A stretch of DNA of 27,948 nucleotides from CAIODY01 sp046051225 (GCA_046051225.1 JBJOOR010000021.1:1-27948); one strand, 5' to 3'; shown: positions 1-8,012, counted from the first letter of the stretch. Program-made: numbers and translations. The notes: generated by a model not told the origin, from the sequence alone.

Positions 1-1444
1 ACATTCCTTTTTCTAAATTAGAGGTATTTATTTGTTGTTTGTTTAGTAATTGAATTTCTTCCAATTTCTGCCCATTTAAATTGTAAATACTTACTAATGA
101 ATTCTCTCTTTCACTTAAATTAATATTTAATAAATCGTTTGTAGGGTTTGGATAAATGCTGAAACTATTTTTATAAATATCATTTTGAATACCAGCAGCT
201 ACAGGTTTTAAAATAGTTATTTTATGAATTCCGTTTGTTCCTTTAGTTCTTAAAATATTATGACTAACTGTAAATGAATCTGCACATAAAACGCCATTGA
301 TAGTTAATGTAATGGTATAGAATCCTGCATTAGCGTAGATATGAACTGGATAAGAACCTGTATCAGTTGCTCCATCACCCCAATTCCATAGGCATGAAAT
401 ATTTGTTCCAGTTGAATAATTATATCCGAAATATAGACCTACAAAGTTAGAATCAGGAAATACTGAAAATCCTGCATTGCATGGCGAAGTTTGTGTAACT
501 ACGGTATCAAGTTGCCAAAAATCGTTATAAATTGTAGAAGTATTAGAGTTATATCCTGCGCTTACATAGCCATGGTCATTATAAGATAAACTAACGCCAA
601 AAATTCTGCTTCCACCTGGGAATGAATCTATTTTAGCCCAAGTATCATTTGATGGATTGTATGACCAAAAATCATTATAGTTGTTTACACCATTTACACC
701 ATCTCTACCCAATCCTGCAAATCCTTTATTCAACATTGAAAAACCTGAAGCAAAGCTTCTAGTACCACCTCCAAAATTTGCTTTTTGTGTCCATGTATTA
801 TTAGATGGGTTATATTCATAAAAATCGCTGTAATGTGTGTTGTTATCATAACATCCACCACCTACATAACCTTTATTGCCTAATACAAAACTAAAACAAC
901 CATATCTTGTGCTGCCTCCAATATTTGCAATTTGCGACCAAGTATCTGTTGTGAAATCATACGACCAAAAATCATTATAGTTTACAACATTATCTATTCC
1001 CATCCCTATATAGCCTTTATTGCCAATTGTAAAACTTGCTACATCATATCTGCCAACGCCTCCAAAGGTTGCAGCCGAATCCCATTGATTACTTGTAGCA
1101 TTGTATTTATAACAATCAGTATGTGTTACTGTTCCTAAACCTACTACACCAAATGTTCCATTACTAATTGCACCTGCTCCAGGAATTGCATTTGGATAAC
1201 TTGCTTTTTGCAACCAAGTATCATTAGCAAAATCATATTGATAAAAATCGCTTAAATAATTTCCGCCACCACTTCCTAATCCTAAATAGGCATAATTACC
1301 TGCTACAAATGCAATTGCACCACCTCTTCCAATGCCCGGAAAAGAAGTTTTTTGAGTCCAAACATATTTAGTTTGTGCATTTAGGTTTAAAGATTGCAAA
1401 GCAATTAATCCAAATAAAAGTGTAGTTAAAAATAGTTTTTTCAT
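1..1444 (-). CDS. Secreted kelch-repeat protein with PKD domain and T9SS sorting domain (C-terminus cut off)
   Basis: The frame opens with ATG at 1444 and stays open to the window edge, giving about 481 residues. The protein starts with a signal peptide (MKKLFLTTLLFGLIALQ, ending near LNAQ). About six kelch-type blades follow, built on a repeated pattern of YNDFWxY, then DTW, then GGxR and a glycine-rich strand such as GNKGYVGGG. Next is a PKD-like domain containing WNWGDGA and HIYANAGFYTITLTI. The visible end, SIYPNPTNDLL followed by VSIYNLNGQKL and NTSNLEKGM, is the start of a type A T9SS C-terminal domain, so only a few dozen residues should be missing. The family suggests a beta-propeller protein secreted across the outer membrane and anchored or released there. 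The ligand is unknown. No TAnnTTTG element is visible upstream. Confidence 0.85.
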   Translation of the reverse strand, partial: MKKLFLTTLLFGLIALQSLNLNAQTKYVWTQKTSFPGIGRGGAIAFVAGNYAYLGLGSGGGNYLSDFYQYDFANDTWLQKASYPNAIPGAGAISNGTFGVVGLGTVTHTDCYKYNATSNQWDSAATFGGVGRYDVASFTIGNKGYIGMGIDNVVNYNDFWSYDFTTDTWSQIANIGGSTRYGCFSFVLGNKGYVGGGCYDNNTHYSDFYEYNPSNNTWTQKANFGGGTRSFASGFSMLNKGFAGLGRDGVNGVNNYNDFWSYNPSNDTWAKIDSFPGGSRIFGVSLSYNDHGYVSAGYNSNTSTIYNDFWQLDTVVTQTSPCNAGFSVFPDSNFVGLYFGYNYSTGTNISCLWNWGDGATDTGSYPVHIYANAGFYTITLTINGVLCADSFTVSHNILRTKGTNGIHKITILKPVAAGIQNDIYKNSFSIYPNPTNDLLNINLSERENSLVSIYNLNGQKLEEIQLLNKQQINTSNLEKGM

Positions 1445-1556
1445 GTTATGATTTTTTAATTGTTGTAAAAATAAAACTAATTGTTAATATTTCCAAATCG
1501 AATTCCGTACTTGAAAAAAAGCATTTTCACTCTATTCCACCGCATCACTCTTAGTT

Positions 1557-1605
1557 GAATAAACAAAAAAACCTTTCTCCATTTTATTAAAAATGAAGAA
1601 AGGTT
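1557..1605 (-). terminator. Hairpin repeat copy 1, probable rho-independent terminator read on the minus strand
   Basis: Arms at 1570-1585 and 1590-1605 form a 16-bp stem around a 4-nt loop. On the minus-strand transcript all pairs form, one being a G.U wobble. On the plus strand that position is a C.A mismatch. The minus-strand hairpin is followed by TTTTTTGTTT, a U-tract. It lies about 60 bp past the stop of the minus-strand gene ending at 1664. The 49 bp at 1557-1605 are identical to 3928-3976. Confidence 0.7.
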
Positions 1606-1663
1606 GATGAAGTGGTTGATTGCATTGGCAGATGTATTGCCGATTAACCATTTTCAATTTATT

Positions 1664-2275
1664 TTATTGCACCACAATGGATAGCATATTGCTATTAAGC
1701 CCTTTGCCGCTGGCATTAAAACCAAATAATATTACTTCGTAGCGCACATCGCTTTGTAAGCCTTTAATATCAATATGATGCCCTGTGCCAAAGGTAAATG
1801 TGATAGCCGAATCGGGCTGTATATTGCCCATCAACAATGTATCATAATTATAATTAATGGCAGGTACTACACCAGGCTTGGCTGCAATGGCTATAATGCC
1901 TACAGCATTTTTTACAGAGTTAAAATCAATACTAATAGTACCTTGTTCGTTACTACCCGATTTTTTAATAATCACTTGTTCGGGCAATGGTTTTTTTGTT
2001 TTGCTACCACTAGTACCTTCATAGCCAGCACTTTCAATTTTAGCCACATCACCATTGGCTATTTTTTCAACATAAGCTGCATCTTGGTCTAATAATCCTT
2101 TTAGCACAGTTACTTGAGCTTTCACATTGTCGTGGCTTTGTTTGCTCCCTTTTACTGCCAATGCTATTAAGCCATCTAAAGTGCCGCATGCAGTAGTAAT
2201 AGTAGCAGGTAGCACATCGGGCGATGGAAAAGTGGCATTGCCTGTAAGTTTTAGCACCACATTTTTACCAAACAT
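1664..2275 (-). CDS. FN3-type hypothetical protein of a Bacteroidota family, N-terminus apparently frameshifted
   Basis: This frame gives 203 residues from ATG 2275. No signal peptide is seen. The C-terminal part has a fibronectin type III-like strand pattern (GLQSDVRYEVILFGFNASGKG), following a helical N-terminal half. From memory, Bacteroidota have a family of about 210-residue proteins that begin with a short basic segment, then FxRLSPANL, then GKNxVxKMTGN. Here the in-frame codons upstream of ATG 2275 read NFKRLAAANLS, which fits that family start but has no ATG before an in-frame TAA. A good ATG with a typical AT-rich leader sits at 2331 (MVKIK) in the next frame. Adding one A in the AAA run at 2317-2319 would join them as MVKIKSKRNFKRLAAANLS. 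The gene is therefore probably 1664-2331 with a one-base deletion or a read error. Function is unknown. A hairpin terminator follows the stop. Confidence 0.6.
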   Translation of the reverse strand: MFGKNVVLKLTGNATFPSPDVLPATITTACGTLDGLIALAVKGSKQSHDNVKAQVTVLKGLLDQDAAYVEKIANGDVAKIESAGYEGTSGSKTKKPLPEQVIIKKSGSNEQGTISIDFNSVKNAVGIIAIAAKPGVVPAINYNYDTLLMGNIQPDSAITFTFGTGHHIDIKGLQSDVRYEVILFGFNASGKGLNSNMLSIVVQ

Positions 2276-2388
2276 TGATAGATTAGCAGCGGCTAATCGT
2301 TTAAAATTGCGTTTACTTTAATTTTTACCATGATTGTTTGTTTTTTATTTGTTTATTAATTGATACCTTATTTTATTTAAGCCCATTA

Positions 2389-2622
2389 AAAAATGAAATA
2401 ATGGAATGTAAACTTGCATTCGATTAAATCAAATGTGAAATGATGGAATGTAAACTTGCATTCGATTAAATCAAGTGTGAAATGATGGAATGTAAACTTG
2501 CATTCGATCAAATCAAGTGTGAAATGATGGAATGTAAACTTGCATTCGATCAAATCAAATGTGAAATGATGGAATGTAAACTTGCATTCGATCAAATCAA
2601 ATGTGAAATGATGGAATGTAAG
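2389..2622. repeat. 42-bp direct tandem repeat array, five full units plus partial ends
   Basis: Full units start at 2401, 2443, 2485, 2527 and 2569. A truncated sixth starts at 2611, and a short partial copy (AAATGAAATA) precedes the first. Units differ at only two sites: GATTAAATC in units 1-2 against GATCAAATC in units 3-5, and CAAATG against CAAGTG in units 2-3. Each unit holds two overlapping dyads, GAATGTAA-AC-TTGCATTC and CATTCGAT-CAA-ATCAAATG, each imperfect at one position. The unit equals about four turns of B-DNA, so the dyads face the same side of the helix. Units are contiguous with no spacers. A diverged copy of the first dyad (TGCAAACTTACATT) is present near 2710-2723. Confidence 0.9.
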
Positions 2623-2810
2623 TTTGATTGCCTTATTTCAACATTTACAACATTTTTATTTATTGATTATCTGCTGCTGTTTAAATGAAAAGAACGTTTG
2701 TAATAATGATGCAAACTTACATTACATCAATAGGTTGATAGATAGCAACTGTATAAGCGGTAGGCTATAGCATGTATGAATGATGCAAATGATTGTATAA
2801 ATAGATATAG

Positions 2811-2818
2811 TACGCTTG
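2811..2818 (+). promoter_or_regulatory. Possible Bacteroidota -7 element (TACGCTTG) for the LytTR gene
   Basis: The element matches TAnnTTTG with one mismatch and ends 16 nt before the GTG start. That spacing is similar to other elements in this window. A TTG lies at about 2793 as a possible -33 element, but the spacing is short. Confidence 0.3.
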
Positions 2819-2834
2819 TAAAATTTATTATGCT

Positions 2835-3278
2835 GTGCAACAAATTTCATCTTTTATTCGTCTATCATATTATATAGATAATCGTTTTAACAAAAACGTG
2901 CAACAGCCAGCAGCCAATCATATTATTCATACCGATAGAATTAGCATCTATAAAACAAATGGTATTGTATTAATTATACCCATTGCCGATTTGCTCTGGA
3001 TTGAAGCCAAAGGCAATTATACTTTACTTACATTTTGGTATCACAAACAATATATTAAAATAAAACTTTGTCATCAATTGCACGAGTGGGAAACCTTATT
3101 AAAAGCGCATCAATTTTTGCGTATTCATAGGTCGCATGTGGTAAACGAACGGGGCATAATAGCTATTGATAATCATCAACATTTTTTGATTATGAAAAAC
3201 GATGACGAAGTGGCTTTTTCAAAATCACATCATCAACAGGTTAATCAGTTGTTTATTCGGTTTATGGCAGCCGATTGA
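2835..3278 (+). CDS. Stand-alone LytTR-type DNA-binding transcriptional regulator
   Basis: The 147 residues start at GTG 2835. No in-frame ATG fits, since the nearby ATG at 2830 runs into a stop. Residues of about 35-140 form a LytTR domain. Supporting motifs are IPIADLLWIEAKGNYTLL, the WETLLKAHQFLRIHRSHVVN block typical of LytTR proteins, and a C-terminal SKSHHQQVNQLF helix. No receiver domain, membrane segment or sensor is present. The first 30 or so residues are of unknown role. LytTR proteins bind direct repeats in DNA. Here a 42-bp tandem array lies about 210 bp upstream, so autoregulation through the array is possible but not shown. The gene stands alone, with a hairpin repeat behind it at 3334-3370. 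Confidence 0.85.
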   Translation: MQQISSFIRLSYYIDNRFNKNVQQPAANHIIHTDRISIYKTNGIVLIIPIADLLWIEAKGNYTLLTFWYHKQYIKIKLCHQLHEWETLLKAHQFLRIHRSHVVNERGIIAIDNHQHFLIMKNDDEVAFSKSHHQQVNQLFIRFMAAD

Positions 3279-3325
3279 TTAATGCTTGCTTAACATGCCA
3301 AAGCATTTTAAACACTAAAGTGGAT

Positions 3326-3370
3326 AGAAAAAAAACCTTTCTCCGATTTTTTTAAAAACGAAGAAAGGTT
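3326..3370 (-). terminator. Hairpin repeat copy 2 (diverged)
   Basis: Arms AACCTTTCTCCG and CGAAGAAAGGTT (3334-3345 and 3359-3370) flank an AT-rich loop. The same asymmetric position as in the other two copies is a G.U wobble on the minus strand and C.A on the plus strand. On the minus strand the stem is followed by TTTTTTTT. It sits between two plus-strand genes, so its U-tract points the wrong way for them. An extra C-G pair near the loop, absent from the other copies, keeps the stem closed. Confidence 0.55.
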
Positions 3371-3516
3371 GGTAGATTAAGTTCGTTGAACTAATGGTAG
3401 TAGGCAGTAGTATTTTTTTAAAGTGCAAAGGCTTCGATAAAAAAATTGCAACGAATTTTTAAATGCTTTGTTTACCAATCAATAAACACAGCATTTACGG
3501 TTTACTGAAAATAATT

Positions 3517-3524
3517 TATCTTTG
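3517..3524 (+). promoter_or_regulatory. Bacteroidota -7 promoter element TATCTTTG
   Basis: The element is an exact match to TAnnTTTG, 15 nt before ATG 3540. It overlaps the alternative in-frame TTG at 3522, which argues that translation begins at 3540. A clear -33 TTG is not visible. Confidence 0.6.
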
Positions 3525-3539
3525 CAAAAAAAATCAATC

Positions 3540-3920
3540 ATGGGTTTAACATACACTACCATAAAAATGAGCAATCCTCGTAAGCAGGATTTAGCAGCTA
3601 TTGAAATAAAATGTTTGGTAGATACAGGTGCATTGATGATGAGCATTACCGAAACGATGTGCATTCAATTGCAATTAGATGAATTAGAAAAACGCAGTGT
3701 AACGATAGCTGATGGTAGTATTAAACAAGTTCCATTTGTAGGACCCATTAGAATTGATTTTGGCAATCGGTTTTGTTTTACTGGTGCATTTGTATTGGGC
3801 AATGAAGCTTTGCTTGGTGCTGTGCCAATGGAAGAAATGGATTTAATTGTTCATCCTGCCAAACAACAAGTGATACCCAATCCTCAACACCCCAACATTC
3901 CACAGTATATTATGTATTAA
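3540..3920 (+). CDS. Clan AA retropepsin-like aspartic protease
   Basis: The product has 126 residues from ATG 3540. A TTG at 3522 is in frame but lies inside the promoter element. Residues 27-31 (VDTGA) carry the catalytic aspartate of retropepsin-like proteases. The downstream strand order, VTIADGS, then VGPIRIDF, then LGNEALLGAVPMEEMDLIVHPAKQQ and IPNPQHPNIP, matches the small bacterial clan AA aspartic protease family, in which LLG and a closing PNPxHP are typical. As in that family, a single short domain would have to dimerise to form the active site. No signal peptide is present, so it acts in the cytoplasm. The substrate is unknown. It may be co-located with the LytTR gene by chance, as it has its own promoter. 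Confidence 0.8.
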   Translation: MGLTYTTIKMSNPRKQDLAAIEIKCLVDTGALMMSITETMCIQLQLDELEKRSVTIADGSIKQVPFVGPIRIDFGNRFCFTGAFVLGNEALLGAVPMEEMDLIVHPAKQQVIPNPQHPNIPQYIMY

Positions 3921-3927
3921 GTTTTAT

Positions 3928-3976
3928 GAATAAACAAAAAAACCTTTCTCCATTTTATTAAAAATGAAGAAAGGTT
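3928..3976 (-). terminator. Hairpin repeat copy 3, probable terminator of the minus-strand carboxypeptidase gene
   Basis: This copy is identical over 49 bp to 1557-1605: a 16-bp stem, 4-nt loop and a U-tract on the minus strand. It lies about 85 bp beyond the carboxypeptidase stop at 4062 and only 8 bp after the plus-strand protease stop at 3920, so it separates two convergent genes. Confidence 0.7.
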
Positions 3977-4061
3977 ATAGATTATTTATTCAATTTGAAA
4001 TTGGGATAAAGCTTTCGATGGTTGGCTTGGTTCAATCTGATTTGTGAATAATGGTTTGCTT

Positions 4062-6452
4062 TTATTCTTTTATAAACTTACCATTCATGATATTGCCATT
4101 TGTATCGGTGGCTTTTATAAAGTATAAGCCCGAACACATGCCTTCGGTATTTAGCTGATAATTACCATTGGCAATAATGATTAGTTTGGCATTTTGCTTT
4201 CTGCCCAATACATCCATCACTTCAATTGTATTGCTTAATAACGAATGATTGGTAACAAATACCGTTGCACCGCAAGGGTTGGGGTAGGGGTTTAGTTTAT
4301 TAGTTGGCAGGGTTGTTTCTATTCCCAAATTGTTTTTTAAAGTAGTATCAACGCCAAATATTTTCATATCATCAAAGTAAAACCCATCCATGTTTACGGC
4401 TTGGTCTGCCACCAACTGAAAACGAATTTTTATTTTTTTATTAATAAAATTATCTAAAGGCATTTGTTCATTTACCCATTTAGATACATAATCGCCATCA
4501 TAAATGGGTTGCCCCTGCCATTGGTTAATAGTACCATCATGGGTGTATAGGCCACATAAAGGCGTCCAACTAATACCATTATTATCCGATGCTTCAACCA
4601 CCGCATAATCATAATCTTTCTCAATTTGCCATTTACAATAAAATCCAAGCATAGGCTTAATGGCATTGGTTAAATCAATTTCATTTTTTAAGGTAATAAT
4701 ATTGGTAGTATTATCAGCATAATTGCCCAATGGGCTATCGGTAATAGAATTGGGGGCCGATACATAAGTAGCAGTGGTGGTATTCCAAGTGCCTAATGAA
4801 ACATCCCAATCGGTGGTGGTTGAATTATTAATGATTAAAAAAGTAGCATACTGATGATACTGCATCACGATAGTATCAGTTTCATCATATATGCCATTAT
4901 TTACTTTTAATACAAATCTAAATAGCTGCCCATTGGTAATAGCAGCATTTAAAGTATAGCTGATAGAATCAGTAATGGTTTGTAAAAAATTAAGATTAGA
5001 AAATGTTTTAGATGCACCAATAGCAGTAATCCAACTATCTAAAGGCGTAGCCGAAACAGTAAACGTAGCGCCATTAGCCATGCCCAATCGTTGAAGCGTA
5101 TAATGAATATGATTATTCAATTGATTGGTAAAAAGTTTATCAGTGGCTTTTAGCTGGGCATATTGTAAAATTAATTTAGCCGCATTCAAATTAGCAAATA
5201 AATTATCGGCGCATAAGCCTTCAATATCGGTAGCAGGCGGATAAAAGCCCGAAGAAGCAGGCCCAACTTCGGGTGTAAACGAATAGGTTTTGTTTTTAGT
5301 AGTTTGTTCGCCATAGCCCCAATCATCCGAATCGCCATTGGTTACATACCCCACTGTTTGATCGCCAGTACCATACTTATAATGATTATATTGAGTTAAA
5401 AAAGCGCCATAAGCATCGAATTGTGTAGAGTCGGGGGTTTTAAACGAAGCAATATATCCCCACGGATAAATAATATCATTGCTATAAGTATGATAATTAA
5501 GATTAATTAAAAAAGTATGATGTTCGCAAAACCATTTAATAGCCTTAGTTTCGGGTTCAGAAAAAGCAGTATCGCCCCTATAAGTATCAGAGCTGGTAAG
5601 ATTGCTGCTACCAATATTATCATAACCCCAATTAAAGCCATAGTTTCTATTCAAATCAACACCAAAAGTGCCATCCAAATTATCTCTTCGGTTTTTGCGC
5701 CACATACCACCGCCCATTGGATTAGTAGTTTGATTAAATAAATATCCATCAGGATTTAAGCAAGGAACAAAATATAATTCGGCATTATCAACCACAGTTT
5801 GCACCTGTGCATCAGTGGCATAGTTTTCTAGCAAATACCATAAATAATATACCATTTGCGAAATACTAGCAGGCTCCCGAGCATGATGCAACGCAGTATA
5901 TACCATTTGAGGTTTTACTTGATTCGAATCGGGATGATTAGAAACACGAAGCCAATAAATAGGCCTGCCTTCGATAGAATGAAAAGTATCAATAGGTTGC
6001 TTAGCCGAAATTAAATTGGGATAAAGCAAACGCATAGAATCAATAATGGCAAGTAGCTCGGCATAAGTATAATAGCCGCCATAACTTCCTAAATGAAAAT
6101 GACTAGGCTTAATGGGATGCTTTGTGGCAGTGGCAACACAACCAGCAATGCTTTTTTTTTTAGTTTGATGATTATTATTTTGGTCGATATAATATTGGCT
6201 TACATCATCAATTATTATTTCGGTTTTAAAACCAGCATTGTTAATGCTTTTTAATTCGGTAGCCGAAAAATCAGAAGTAAAACTAATGCCTTTTTTATAT
6301 TCGCCATGGTCTACAGCTATGCCCAGAGTCTGCAAATCTTTGATGGTTTTGCCCGGTTCATTCAAAAATACTTTTGCTCTTGAATATTTTTCGGTTTGCG
6401 CCAATAATAATTGGCTACTAAGTATCAATACAACAAATATTATTTTCTTCAT
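4062..6452 (-). CDS. Secreted M14 zinc carboxypeptidase with T9SS sorting domain
   Basis: The product has 796 residues starting at ATG 6452. Residues 1-19 are a signal peptide ending at LLLAQ. Residues of about 25-110 form a propeptide-like region. The M14 catalytic domain spans about 120-430: zinc ligands H190 and E193 (HHARE) and H321 (LNYHTYS), the substrate-binding DLNRN at 266-270, and catalytic E395 (FTPEVG). All expected residues are present, so it should be active. Residues of about 545-702 form a jelly-roll/MAM-like domain (DWDVSLGTW ... GFYFDDMKIFG). Residues 718-796 are a type A T9SS domain (NPYPNPCG ... GLYFIKA ... GKFIKE). It should remove C-terminal residues from peptides outside the cell. 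It follows the FAD monooxygenase gene with a 114-bp gap. A weak TATCTTTA element lies upstream on the minus strand. Confidence 0.93.
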   Translation of the reverse strand: MKKIIFVVLILSSQLLLAQTEKYSRAKVFLNEPGKTIKDLQTLGIAVDHGEYKKGISFTSDFSATELKSINNAGFKTEIIIDDVSQYYIDQNNNHQTKKKSIAGCVATATKHPIKPSHFHLGSYGGYYTYAELLAIIDSMRLLYPNLISAKQPIDTFHSIEGRPIYWLRVSNHPDSNQVKPQMVYTALHHAREPASISQMVYYLWYLLENYATDAQVQTVVDNAELYFVPCLNPDGYLFNQTTNPMGGGMWRKNRRDNLDGTFGVDLNRNYGFNWGYDNIGSSNLTSSDTYRGDTAFSEPETKAIKWFCEHHTFLINLNYHTYSNDIIYPWGYIASFKTPDSTQFDAYGAFLTQYNHYKYGTGDQTVGYVTNGDSDDWGYGEQTTKNKTYSFTPEVGPASSGFYPPATDIEGLCADNLFANLNAAKLILQYAQLKATDKLFTNQLNNHIHYTLQRLGMANGATFTVSATPLDSWITAIGASKTFSNLNFLQTITDSISYTLNAAITNGQLFRFVLKVNNGIYDETDTIVMQYHQYATFLIINNSTTTDWDVSLGTWNTTTATYVSAPNSITDSPLGNYADNTTNIITLKNEIDLTNAIKPMLGFYCKWQIEKDYDYAVVEASDNNGISWTPLCGLYTHDGTINQWQGQPIYDGDYVSKWVNEQMPLDNFINKKIKIRFQLVADQAVNMDGFYFDDMKIFGVDTTLKNNLGIETTLPTNKLNPYPNPCGATVFVTNHSLLSNTIEVMDVLGRKQNAKLIIIANGNYQLNTEGMCSGLYFIKATDTNGNIMNGKFIKE

Positions 6453-6566
6453 GCTAAATTTATTTATAAAGTAAAGATAAATAAAAAAGAAACATTTATA
6501 GTTTTAAATACGCTGCATTATTACACATTGGGTTATCATTCTTTTAAATTCGGGTTTACAATGTTA

Positions 6567-8012
6567 TTATGCCTTTGTTCTTTTTACAATACTACCTCTT
6601 GGTTCATTACCATGGTGTAGCACAGTTTCAGTATGCAGAAACTTTGCCGCCTCTGCCGAATCTTTTACTTTAGATGCACTTCGGGTTAACATATCTTTTT
6701 CAAACAAGGTTAACACACTTTCTCTTATGCCAGCATCTTTCCAATTCGATACAGGGTTGCATCCGTTATAGATGGCTTCAGCCAATGCCACGGCATCTAA
6801 TAGGGCTTGGTTTGCACCTTGCCCTTTAAAAGGGCTCATAGGATGAGCAGCATCGCCCAATAGCGTTATTTTTCCTGCATTGCTTAGTAATTCGGGGCGT
6901 AGTAATTCACGGTCGTATACAGGATAGCCTGTAACTTGTGCATCTAAAGTAGCTGCTATAATTTGCGGAATAGGATTGTGCCATTTAGTTCTTCGGCAGG
7001 CTTCTTCCTTTAAAGCTTTTGCACCTTTTATACTTAATGCTTTGGCTTCCATTTCAGTCATCGGAAAGCTAAGTTGCCACATTATCGAAGTTGAAGAATA
7101 AGGCATGATGTATATTCGCTCATTACCATTAGCAGTTTGAAACACAGTTGCCGAATCTAACAAATCACTATCCACATCTTTAATAGCTGCTAAAGGGCAT
7201 ATGCCTAATATCACAATACAATCTAAGTAACGCAAAGGAGTAATATCATCGCCAATTATTAATTTACGTACAGTGCTTCTTATACCATCTGCACCTACCA
7301 CTAAATTGGCTTTGGCATTTTTTATTTTGCCATTTATTTCAAATGTTAAATCCACACCATCCTTATCAGCATCTTTAATGGCTACTAATTGATGATTCCA
7401 TTGCACTATATCAGCATTGCCAAGTTGCTGAAGCAGCGCTAAGCGCAATGATTGCCTAGCAATATGAATATTAGTGCGCCTCGAAGCTTTTGTTTCCGTA
7501 TGCTTCCATTTTCTCATGCCCCATTCGCCAATTATTTTTCCATCAATGGTATGAACCACATGCCTTGTAGACGTTATACCTTCATTCAACTTAAAAATAC
7601 CCAATTTCAAAATTGCTTTAGTAGCCTGTTGCAAGGTAAGCCCATAGCCTTGCATACGAGCATCAAAGCTGCTATCACGTTCATAAAGCGTAAAAGGAAT
7701 ACCCCTGTGCAAGCAAGCCACCGCCAAAGCCACACCGCCTATACCACCGCCTATAATGGCTACATGAGGATAGTTTTCGGTATCAGCTATTGGATAACTT
7801 GCAGAACTAAGCAAACCAAACCCCGAACAATGCATACATGGATAGGGATGCCCCTTTGGGCGAATAGGCGCTATGCCATTGCTGCCCAATTTTTCAAATT
7901 CATCGCATTGTAGTTGGTAGCGTATTCTTGCCCTTTTGTTAAGCTTATGATACTTTTCGCCTACGCCATTACATTCATTGCAAATAACCCAACTAGCTAT
8001 ATTATTTTCCAC
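6567..8012 (-). CDS. FAD-dependent aromatic-type monooxygenase with N-terminal CxxCxGxG zinc-binding motifs
   Basis: The product has 481 residues from a GTG start at 8012. Residues 82-481 form a class A flavoprotein monooxygenase. Evidence is the Rossmann GGGIGG at 88-93, the NADPH/FAD motif VVGADGIRSTVR at 238-249, and the GDAAHPMSPFKGQGANQALLDAVALAE block from 386. The first 66 residues carry CNECNGVG (11-18) and CMHCSGFG (59-66), the DnaJ-type CxxCxGxG pair that binds one zinc. This is an unusual attachment, though from memory it occurs in other Bacteroidota. The family hydroxylates small aromatic or quinone-like substrates using NAD(P)H and O2. The substrate here cannot be told. No signal peptide is present. 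Confidence 0.88.
   Translation of the reverse strand: MENNIASWVICNECNGVGEKYHKLNKRARIRYQLQCDEFEKLGSNGIAPIRPKGHPYPCMHCSGFGLLSSASYPIADTENYPHVAIIGGGIGGVALAVACLHRGIPFTLYERDSSFDARMQGYGLTLQQATKAILKLGIFKLNEGITSTRHVVHTIDGKIIGEWGMRKWKHTETKASRRTNIHIARQSLRLALLQQLGNADIVQWNHQLVAIKDADKDGVDLTFEINGKIKNAKANLVVGADGIRSTVRKLIIGDDITPLRYLDCIVILGICPLAAIKDVDSDLLDSATVFQTANGNERIYIMPYSSTSIMWQLSFPMTEMEAKALSIKGAKALKEEACRRTKWHNPIPQIIAATLDAQVTGYPVYDRELLRPELLSNAGKITLLGDAAHPMSPFKGQGANQALLDAVALAEAIYNGCNPVSNWKDAGIRESVLTLFEKDMLTRSASKVKDSAEAAKFLHTETVLHHGNEPRGSIVKRTKA

Larger units (their letters stand above)
2332..2834. other. Gene-free stretch holding a 42-bp tandem array
   Basis: No credible gene is seen between the FN3-type gene and the LytTR gene. 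The stretch is AT-rich leader sequence to about 2388, then the tandem array at 2389-2622, then about 200 bp of AT-rich sequence upstream of the GTG start at 2835. Short frames over the array exist only because the 42-bp unit is a multiple of three. Confidence 0.7.

Noticed and set aside
1775..2321. Plus-strand frames opposite the FN3-type gene
   Set aside because: No leader, no family resemblance, and the opposite strand has a family-like protein followed by a terminator.
2389..2622. The 42-bp array as a CRISPR
   Set aside because: Units are contiguous with no unique spacers, and no cas gene is near.
2386..2688. Frames over the array encoding 14-residue repeats on both strands (MMECKLAFDQIKCE on the plus strand)
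   Set aside because: They are open because 42 is a multiple of three. The first two units contain TAA in the plus frame, there is no leader or promoter, and the plus-strand tail is AT-rich noise.
7452..7913. 153-aa plus-strand frame opposite the FAD monooxygenase
   Set aside because: It lies wholly antisense to a well-supported enzyme and has no domain-like pattern.
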